The position numbers were made by a program, and so were the translations under genes. From Norana najaformis (Eukaryota > Annelida > Clitellata > Crassiclitellata > Hormogastridae): 64,000 nt of DNA. Positions within the stretch are counted from its first letter, which is position 1; every line of letters begins with the position of its first letter. Location: NCBI GenBank assembly GCA_964023275.1, contig OZ029915.1:3450745-3514744 (forward strand), given 5' to 3'. Shown here piece after piece: positions 56,000 through 64,000 of the stretch. Under the pieces are notes generated by a model. It searched no databases. It was not told the origin of the DNA and saw only the letters and a list, made by a program, of their open reading frames with translations.

Positions 56000-56093
56000 G
56001 AACATTGGAGATTTATTTTTAATAGAGTTCTGTGATCTATGATGTCTGAATCTTCAAGAGGTTGGGAGAGAATAGCAGGACGCCTTCACCGCA

Positions 56094-56265
56094 CTTGGAC
56101 AAGAACGGGGAGATTTTCTTACTACACAGAACGGGGAGAATTTCTTACTACACAGAACGGGAGAGATATTCTTACTACACAGAACGGGGAAGAATTTCTT
56201 ACTACACAGATCGGGGAAGAATTTCTTACTACACGGAACGGGAGAGAATTTCTTACTACACACGG
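56094..56265. repeat. 26-27-bp minisatellite, 6 units
   Basis: Units (c/a)agaacgggga, gaatttcttactacac. Frames REFLTTQNG and YYTERGRIS are repeat translations. Confidence 0.9.
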
Positions 56266-56309
56266 TCTATAGAGATGAGTGCAGAATAGAAACAGGTGGC
56301 GAAGTTATA

Positions 56310-56442
56310 TTCGTAATCGTAAGCTCGAGATTTCTACAGCGCCAAACGAAATCTAAGTTCTAGAACCATCAACCTTTTCACAGGCGCTCAGCCAAAACAA
56401 AATCGATAGATAAGAAGGGTTCGGTTCCAGGTTATGATGCAG

Positions 56443-56477
<35 letters not shown>

Positions 56478-56540
56478 ACAGACAGACAAGCAGGCAGGCT
56501 ATGGTGCATGGGTAGTGTTTAGAATTGGGGAATCGCCAAG
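56310..56540 (-). mobile_element. Family A element with internal (CAGG)n
   Basis: The gtcaggcagagagacag region of the body has expanded into (GGCA)n at 56443-56500. The remaining blocks match the family. Confidence 0.7.
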
Positions 56541-56663
56541 GTTTCGGAGAGGGGAACAACACAGATGAGGAGGAGGAGGAGGAGGAGGAAGAACAAAATG
56601 AGATAAAAGAAGGAGGAAGAAAACAAGGAGAAAGGAGACCCAGAAAAATACACTTGAGATATC

Positions 56664-56745
56664 TTTCCATTCAGGTAAGGATTTGAACCTAATCCTCTGG
56701 TTGACAGTCCAACAGGCTAACCACTAGTCTACTATCCGAAATGGA
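56664..56745 (-). mobile_element. tRNA-like SINE head, unnamed family
   Basis: On minus, gatagtagactagtggttag (A-box region) and ttaggttcaaatccttacc (B box). A weak G-like block (gcgcaatcgattgatgctcg) follows at 56850-56875 in plus orientation. Confidence 0.55.
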
Positions 56746-56911
56746 AAAGTATCCAGGAGGTGCACTACAGCTGCTGGAGCCTGTAGAAACCGGGTGTAGA
56801 TGCGACACCTGGCGAAGGAAGTATCTTTGCAGCTTCACTCGTGCTGCTCAGCGCAATCGATTGATGCTCGTCGTTGTGAATTCGTTCAGTTTTGGGCTCT
56901 CGGGTGTTCTA

Positions 56912-57125
56912 GATCGTAATCGTAATCGTAATTCCCACATACAGCGCCCAACGAAAGCCACGTCACAGGGACCAGTTTAATCAACGGCGCTCAGTCAAAA
57001 CAAAACCGATAGGCAAAGGTCTTCGGTTTCAGGTCAAGATCCAAGAGTCAGGCAGGGAGACAGCGTGGCAGCTACGATGGGTGATGTTTGGGATTGGAGC
57101 GGAAAGAGAGATAAGAAGAAGTAGA
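56912..57125 (-). mobile_element. Family A element
   Basis: (CGTAAT)n then cacatacagcgcccaacg and the standard body to gaaagagagataag. Confidence 0.7.
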
Positions 57126-57127
57126 TT

Positions 57128-57330
57128 GCTGGTCGGAAGTTCTGAAATTCACTGCCCAGTTCTGTCAGTTCGTTGACGCCTTTCAGGGTTAGGCTTAAAG
57201 CTCAGCTTTCCGACTTCTTACTCGTCATTGCCTGATGACTGGTTTCTTTGCCTCAGAGGAGATTTCGACTACATGGGATTCTCCAAGGTATTGTGACTTC
57301 ATTTCGGTTTTACCTGAAGTAACTATCGAT
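57128..57330 (+). mobile_element. CR1/L2-like LINE 3' end, decayed
   Basis: One frame reads (stop)NSLPSSVSSLTPFRVRLKAQL then SDFLLVIA and a stop. This fits the WNSLP...F..RLK..L signature with the Trp codon turned into a stop. Confidence 0.55.
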
Positions 57331-57640
57331 TTATGCTTCAGAACTCGGAAATTGTATCAAATTGGATTAGATTATAGTAATTGAAGATTCAATTTATACC
57401 TTCCGGACCGAAATCTTGTTTTATTTGTGAATATGAATGTCCACTTAATTTCAAATGCAATTCTTACAAGTAACATGTTACCATCCATTAAGTGAATTGT
57501 GGAAACTGTTCAGCGTACAGTTTTAAATTACACCTTGTGTCGTTAGCTAGTTGCTAAGTCATAGCTCAAAAACAAGGCTGAAATAAGACTTTCTCGCAAG
57601 TTTCTTCTCTCTTCAACATCCTCTCATATCGCCATAACTT
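57331..57640. other. Unannotated spacer
   Basis: Nothing recognised. Confidence 0.35.
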
Positions 57641-57800
57641 CGGCTCTTCCTCAGAGTGTCATCCTGCCCATATCTACTCAATTACATAAGTATTGGGACC
57701 TTTCCATCCATTGTTCCTGACGCCTTGAAACTTACTTTGTTGAAACTTTTGTTGAAAGGAGGGCATTAACAAATTTTAGTTGTATTGTATTGTATTGATC
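57640..57800 (+). mobile_element. LINE 3' UTR and tail
   Basis: gaaaggagggcatt.acaaattt followed by (TTGTA)n. The aaggagggcat block recurs at 60870. Confidence 0.45.
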
Positions 57801-57864
57801 ATAAGAGTATCATGTACGCAAAGCTTTTGAGAGAGATACTTAAAGGTGCACTATTAAGGGTCAC

Positions 57865-58118
57865 AATACATAAATACATACATACACCTACATACATACA
57901 CATACATGTATACATGCATACATACACACAATAACATATACATGCATACATGCACACATACTTACATACATGCTTACATACATACATACACACACCTGCA
58001 TATATACATACATACATACATGCATACATACATACATTTATTCATTCATGCATACATACATTCATTCATACAAACATATATGCATGCATAAATACATACA
58101 TACATACATACATACATA
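57865..58118. repeat. (TACA)n microsatellite
   Basis: TACA array with TGCA, CACA and TTCA variants. Confidence 0.95.
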
Positions 58119-58119
58119 C

Positions 58120-58262
58120 GATGGCTTGTGGTCAGAGCGCTGGACTGTCCATCGAGTGATCGGGGGTTCAAATGGCTGCTCGAGGGGTAATAGCTTAAGG
58201 GGGCCGCTGTTCTTCTTCTGCTTCTACCCTTTGGAAATCACATCATGTCATAAATCTAATTT
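58120..58262 (+). mobile_element. tRNA-like SINE, unnamed family
   Basis: gatggcttgtggtcagagcg (A-box region) and gggggttcaaatggctgc (B box), then about 90 nt of body ending ctaatttac. The B box is followed by sequence that does not pair as an acceptor stem. It is not identical to families G or I. Confidence 0.5.
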
Positions 58263-58908
58263 ACTTAATTGATAGCTAAAGTCGGCATATATATATATAT
58301 GTATATACGAACCGTAGGCGTGGGTGTATATATATATATATTCCGCCCTCAGTCGATGGACAGATGGCGTGTTACCAAATGTATTACCTACATACTTACT
58401 TTTAAATGCATCTGCATAACCATATATTTATATATATTTACCAACTAGCGTAGTTCATATGTGAATGAGGTCCACACGTGTGTATATATTTACATATAAT
58501 GATTTGATCAATATGCTTAACACATATCGCTGTTTATACAAATGAGGTCAATATCAGGTCAGGTCAGGTCATTCAGCATATATAAGGACACTCAGGCAAG
58601 TCGTTTGTATATATAAATATATTTTATGGCTATTTATAAGCGCATATCAGTCTATATATATATGCATATTGACTGAACTTAGTAAGTTTTATTGTATACC
58701 GACTCACCCCATTCTTTCTTGGACTTCCTTTGAACCCTGAGGGTAACACGCTATGCAACCATTAGGTCCTAACCCTTCCGCTGTATTTGCCCTGACCCTA
58801 TACCAGGTTAAACTGAGGTCAACTATATTAACCCTATTTGCACCTCTTTTCGCGGAAACATCACGCAGATATACATGCTTGAACACAGCAGGCGTGTAAT
58901 TTAAAATT
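58263..58908. other. AT-rich spacer
   Basis: Short (AGGTC)n at 58548-58570. The segment tttcttggacttcctttgaa at 58710 is shared with 62200, hinting at a decayed RTE-like tail on minus. Confidence 0.4.
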
Positions 58909-58909
58909 T

Positions 58910-59320
58910 ACATATATATGCATGTATGCACATGCATGTATGTGTGCATGTATGTTTGTATGTATGTATGTAGTATGCATCCATGTACAGCCAATCTAGC
59001 TTATATAGTGCTAAAGTATAAGTTATATTTCTTAGTCATGTATGTGTGCATGTATGTGTGTATGCATGTATGTGTGTATGTATGTACGTATGTATGTTAA
59101 TTATGTATGTTTGCATGTATATATGTGTGTATGTGTGTATATATGTATATATTTGTGTCTGTATGTATTTTATGTACGTATATATGTATGTATGTATGTT
59201 TGTATATGTTTATGTGTATGTGCATATGTATGTATGTATGTATGTTGTGTGTATGTATGTATGTTATGTATGTATGTATGTATGTATGTATGTGTGCATG
59301 CATGCTTGCGTGCACGAACG
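58910..59320. repeat. (TATG)n microsatellite, interrupted
   Basis: TATG/TGTG array with a unique insert at 58978-59035. Confidence 0.95.
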
Positions 59321-59439
59321 TATTTAAATGTGTATTTTTTATTAATCTCTCAATTCGCTTATTTGATTATTTCTAAGTTATTGTTATAATAAATAAGAGG
59401 ATTTAAACGCAAAATACGTGAGAGCGACATCGTGATTAA

Positions 59440-59615
59440 AATACTTCTTCTTCTTCAATGTTCTGCCCTTTGGAAGGTCCAAGAATCCAACGACGCCACT
59501 CTTCTCTGTTCTGTGCCCTTCCTTTAACTTCTCTGTAGCCCCGTCTTCCTTCTTTATCCATCATCCAGTCCAACAGCATATTTCTTGGTCTTCCTGGAAC
59601 CTTCTTAATGTCCTT
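59440..59615 (-). mobile_element. RTE-like LINE C-terminal end
   Basis: On minus the frame reads KVPGRPRNMLLDWMMDKEGR, then RGYREVKGRAQNREEWRRW and stops after GPSKGQ. It parallels [12 protein letters not shown]...[10 protein letters not shown] at 24365. The 3' end runs into (GAA)n at 59445. Severely 5'-truncated. Confidence 0.8.
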
Positions 59616-60245
59616 TAAAATTACTTAATAAAAAATTAAATTGCTGTGGAAAATACAACTAAATTGTCATATAGTTTTGTTTCGTAATCTTTATAGTATC
59701 TCAATTTTAAAAATCTTTTATGTTTAATTGTGTTTATTATATAATATTATATCTCTCAGTCCGAGGTTCGATTCCTTGTTTAGGTTTATTCCTAGGATAA
59801 ACACAGTTGCATAAATCAATAAACACAGTACCTACATTCATTCGTATGCATGCAGACATTATATAATGGTCAAAAGGACAATATATATGCATAACTATAC
59901 ATGCATTTAAACTTAAACACGCATACAACTGTACAGGGCCCTTATACAGAAAAATTCTGGTGATTTTTGTATAATATTAGACCTGTGTTTCTTAAGAAGA
60001 AAAAATTCGATAACATTTTAGTTAGATGAGCTTTTACCTTTCCTTGATAAACATTCCCGGCCTTTTAATGACCATTTTCTTACTCACTAAAGGCAATATC
60101 AGAAAAATGTAGGGTTTGTTTACATATATACTCGTTCTACCCTTATCGCTCTCCATAAATAACACTACATGTGCTTGCGACACGTATTCGTCTCATTGTA
60201 TATTTGGTCTTGCGAAGGATTCACATTTTAAGCTTAAATTATATG
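59616..60245. other. AT-rich spacer
   Basis: No repeat partner or gene recognised. Confidence 0.4.
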
Positions 60246-60247
60246 TA

Positions 60248-60316
60248 ATATAATTGTAATTTAAAATTTATAAAGCGCCTCTTAGAGGATAAACTCATCA
60301 CGGGCTCTCGTATGTG
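60248..60316 (-). mobile_element. LINE 3' tail, family B-like
   Basis: (TAATTG) unit, aaaatttataaagcgcctct, and aggataaactcatcac. Interrupted by Q copy 3. Confidence 0.5.
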
Positions 60317-60798
60317 TGTGATCGTGCCTGAGAAAATCTTGAAAAAGTCGAAAAAGAAGGCATCAGAAGGCAATTACGCATAAAACTCGGTCCAAAACAG
60401 CTCGTACAATAGTTCATAAATAAAATGTCTGTTGTTTTATTGTTCGTACTAGAGTTCGTAAATAAAATATGTCCAAAATACTTTTCACAGAAATGCGCAA
60501 TATATCGCTCAAGAGATGTCATGTTAAACTTCAGACGTCATAGTTAATTTTGCGTGTAAACAATCTATTTAACTTACACAACTGGTGTAAATTTTGGTTA
60601 GTTTTAACTCTCAATTTTTGTTAAACAACGTGGCGAGAAGATATACGAGTTGAAATAGTTGTTTTTGACTCGTTATGATAAAATCATACAGTTTTCGCCA
60701 AAATATTCAGCATTTCCAGCCCAGCTCAATGCGTAATAAAACAATTATTTTAAAATTTTACAGATTTATAAGGGCTTTTTGAGGCACGGTCACAGATA
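60317..60798. mobile_element. TIR element, Q-related copy 3
   Basis: The left end gtgatcgtgcctgagaaaat and the inverted right end gtgaccgtgcctcaaaaagc match each other and the Q termini. The interior is not clearly colinear with copies 1 and 2, so it may be a different internal-deletion derivative. Confidence 0.5.
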
Positions 60799-60804
60799 TA
60801 ACTT

Positions 60805-60910
60805 CGTTTTCAATGTTTATTAGGTCTCTTGTTTTCCGGCTTTTATGTGCACTTCTGAACTTTGTAAGGAGGGCATCTTCAAATTACATTTAATTTGTAG
60901 TATATTGTAG
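60805..60910 (+). mobile_element. LINE 3' UTR fragment
   Basis: gtctcttgttttccggcttt and tgaactttgtaaggagggca match the UTR at 20190-20250 and 57760. Confidence 0.5.
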
Positions 60911-61125
60911 ACATAGATAAACAAATATAAAGATTTAGAATACCCGGACTGATTTTACATAATCCTTGGGTGCATCAAACTACACGATATCAAACTGCAA
61001 AACGGGGTCTATATTTCTCATTGATGTGTTTATATTAAAATGGAGTTGGTGGTCAATCAATAAAAATTAATGGCTTCAGTTTAAATAAATAAGTAAATAA
61101 AAAAATGAAATAGTATATGAGTAAA
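60911..61125. other. AT-rich spacer
   Basis: Nothing recognised. Confidence 0.4.
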
Positions 61126-61204
61126 TAGTGTATATGCATATGGCGCCTGTGTTTTTATATATCTGGGCTATTATCAAAAGTTCTGAGAAAATCGACAGAA
61201 ACAC

Positions 61205-61430
61205 CCCAAAGAAATTTATACATCTGAAGTTCCAATCTTCTCCAATGCAGAAAGATCTACCGAGAAATCTTCTTCACATGCCCCCTCTAGCAAATTCAGC
61301 TATAAAATGAGTGCACTGACTGTACACTGTCAGTGGGAGGATCAGGCAGCGAGGGAGAGGTCTCAGTAACCTCAATCATATGCCGAAAAATTAAGTTGTT
61401 TAAACTTTTTACCCATGGCTGCCCCTAAGA
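61205..61430 (-). mobile_element. Dispersed repeat family M, inverted copy
   Basis: On minus: ttcggcatatgattgaggtt, ctgacagtgtacagtcagtg and tagctgaatttgctagaggg, in the same order as copies 1 and 2. Confidence 0.5.
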
Positions 61431-61483
61431 TTTACCTTATAAGATTAATCTTTCTCTTCCTTTTTCATAACTGGTTCCAAGGA

Positions 61484-61692
61484 CTACATGGGTATATACC
61501 TGATTGAATCCTGACAATGACTACATGGGTATATACCTGATTGAATCCTGACAATGCCTACATGGGTATATACCTGATTGAATCCTGACAATGATTACAT
61601 GGGTATATACCTGATTGAATCCTGACAATGATTACATGGGTATATACCTGATTGAATCCTGACAATGCCTACTTGGGTATACACCTGATTAC
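61484..61692. repeat. 37-bp minisatellite, ~5.5 units
   Basis: Units gactacatgggtatatacct and gattgaatcctgacaat, nearly perfect. The array leads straight into a K tail at 61693. Confidence 0.9.
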
Positions 61693-61748
61693 AGCTTAGT
61701 TTTGGCGCGTCATCGGCTGATGCTTTGTGCATCATACACCGCTGTATT
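61693..61748 (+). mobile_element. LINE tail fragment, family K
   Basis: Reverse complement of the K block: cttagttttggcgcgtcatc, ggctgatgctttgtgcat. Confidence 0.55.
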
Positions 61749-61960
61749 CTCTGAGATCCTCTGCATTTGTGTCCATGTGCCATTTTGTTTGTCTGCCTTT
61801 GTGGTTGAGTGTCATTCCGTATGTCTACCTTTGTCGCTGTGAATCTTCCTTTATTTTTTTGCTTTGTTTTGTATTTACTTGCTTGCGTGTTTGTCCACGC
61901 CAACGATTCCTCACTCATCTGATGGACGTATGGCGTGTTAAGAAAATTTTCTAAGCAGAA
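61749..61960. other. Unannotated spacer
   Basis: Recurrent tttgt(g/c)(g/t)(c/t)tg motifs at 61780-61890 hint at an old tandem repeat. Confidence 0.4.
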
Positions 61961-61964
61961 AGAC

Positions 61965-62062
61965 TTACCACCACCACCACCGCCACCATCCCTACCAATA
62001 CCATCACTCCCATCACCACCATCACCCCATCATCACCACCAGCGCCCATCATCACCACCAAG
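61965..62062. repeat. (CAC/CAT)n trinucleotide array
   Basis: Mixed accacc and catcac units, lying on the 3' side of the minus-strand LINE tail that follows. Confidence 0.9.
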
Positions 62063-62312
62063 TCGTCGTTTTCTGACATCATCCATTTGGCAGCCATCAA
62101 AAAATGAATGATCATCATTTTCGGTTATTTGTCAAGTCCAGTGGTTCCTCATTTTCGTTCCAAATCTTGCTATGTCTTCATTTTTTGTCTATCCTGCGTT
62201 TTCTTGGACTTCCTTTGTTTCTCTTTCTTTCGTGTCTTGCATGTTATGAATTTTGTGAGGTTCGGTCAGCCGACATTCTCTCCTTAAGACCAAACCATCG
62301 CGATCTTCGCTG
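62063..62312 (-). mobile_element. RTE-like LINE 3' end
   Basis: The minus frames give GSPRKRRIDK, then, after a frameshift, KNEDIARFGTKMRNHW. This is the GRPRKRWID..K.D pattern of RTE-type C-termini, with tail similarity to 47155-47450. Confidence 0.6.
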
Positions 62313-62369
62313 AGGAACTTTATCCAGCAGACTTACCTACTAATTCAAGGACAGTCAATTATAATTTTG

Positions 62370-62492
62370 TAACTCCGCAACTGCCTTGTTTGGGGATAGT
62401 GCCAGTCCCAAGCCTGGATAAAGGAGGAGGGCGACGGCAACGGCCTTTGATGCCATAAGCTGTCGTTAAACTGAGAAACAGCTATATTTTTG
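62370..62492 (+). mobile_element. LINE-like 3' tail, family F
   Basis: atagtgccagtcccaagcct, ggataaaggaggagggcgac and gtcgttaaactgag. Confidence 0.65.
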
Positions 62493-62774
62493 TGTCAATG
62501 GCAGTGGTGGCCAACCTTTTGTACATAATATGCCGCAAGATTTCCTGCTTACTGTTTGCGTGCCACTGTGTTCTGTTCCGATGTCAAAATGGGGCTTGCT
62601 CAAGCGACCAATTTAAACAACGGCGTCACGCAGTGCTTTTCATAAATTCAAGTAAAGTAAAATAATTCAAGCTGTAATTGTAACTTCAAAGCAAAACAGC
62701 GCTCTAAAGCTAATACTGACTATAGGTAAAAGTCTAAACTAAGAACCCAACATAATTATTTTGGAAAATTCCAA
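62493..62774. other. Unannotated spacer
   Basis: A stretch at 62505-62600 (ggtggccaaccttttgtaca, atgccgcaagatttc) may be a further DNA-element relic. No partner was found here. Confidence 0.3.
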
Positions 62775-62938
62775 GGTCTCTCCGTCTGACTTTTAGATCT
62801 TGACCTGGAACCGAACCATTTTACCTATCGGTTTTGTTTTGACTGAGCGCCTGTGAATAAGCTGATCCCCTCGACGTGGCTTTCGTTGGGCGCTTTAGAA
62901 ATCTCGGAATTACGATTACGATTACGATTACGATTCTT
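62775..62938 (+). mobile_element. Family A element, 5'-truncated
   Basis: Body from gacttttagatcttgacctg to gggcgctttagaaatctcgg, with four GATTAC units at the end. Confidence 0.7.
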
Positions 62939-62944
62939 AATTCC

Positions 62945-63884
<940 letters not shown>

Positions 63885-63965
63885 ACTAATCATAATAAAT
63901 AATAATAATTAACAACTTCTATAGCGTCGATGTTTAATACACAAGCAATCCATCTATCAACCAGA
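63885..63965 (-). mobile_element. LINE 3' tail, family K
   Basis: (ATAATA)n then aacaacttctatagcgtcga and tgtttaatacacaag. The rest runs out of the window. Confidence 0.55.
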
Positions 63966-64000
63966 GATGCATAGTGAAGCAAAAGATACTGTGGCCGATA

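Overview
This window reads as a repeat-dense, gene-free stretch of a metazoan nuclear genome, most likely a marine invertebrate. I infer this from the mix of LINE clades (RNase H-bearing I-type, RTE-like, CR1/L2-like), tRNA-derived and 5S rRNA-derived SINEs, hAT-type MITEs and very abundant tetranucleotide microsatellites. The phylum cannot be fixed from sequence alone. I found no host protein-coding gene, no intact tRNA or rRNA gene, and no LTR or virus-like element. Nearly all long open frames are translations of simple repeats, such as (TACA)n, (TA)n, (GGGACA)n and (GA)n.

Layout. Positions 1-9 kb hold tRNA-like SINE ends, LINE 3' tails, long TACA/TATG arrays and one copy (7.1-7.7 kb) of a TIR element family called Q here. 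From 9-15 kb there are CATC, AACAT, GAGAT and TTAGA arrays, a SINE insertion with its unoccupied paralogous site nearby, and a foldback-like element (13.5-14.4 kb). From 15-24 kb there are SINE and LINE tails, a second Q copy, a hAT MITE with an 8-bp target duplication, a 5S-derived sequence, 56-bp and 15-bp minisatellites, and a cluster of family A tails. From 24-37 kb there are an RTE-like C-terminal fragment, a SINE with a polymeric head (27.1 kb), minisatellites, a 20-bp array made from a SINE 5' end (30.2 kb) and a 15-bp array made from a SINE B box (36.1-36.4 kb). From 37.2-40.5 kb lies the largest coding relic, a 5'-truncated, multiply broken I-type LINE with reverse transcriptase, RNase H and a CCHC-like end, split by a TA array. 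From 41-50 kb there are a 20-bp minisatellite, an inverted and tandem cluster of a microsatellite-bearing element (43.4-45.0 kb), an RTE-like fragment on the minus strand, purine arrays and a second polymeric-head SINE (49.4 kb). From 50-64 kb there are a second hAT MITE, a SINE split by two later insertions (54.5-56.0 kb), several family A, F and K tails, a third Q copy, and a LINE tail running into 74 copies of GGGACA.

Two themes tie the window together. First, many long microsatellites start exactly where a LINE 3' end stops, so LINE tails appear to seed them. Second, one tRNA-derived SINE family (called G here) occurs with its RNA polymerase III promoter parts amplified: the A-box head as 42-bp units at two loci, the extreme 5' end as 20-bp units, and the B box as 15-bp units. 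Family letters (A, B, C, E, F, G, I, K, L, M, N, Q) are local labels. Assignments rest on reading and comparing copies within the window, without database searches.
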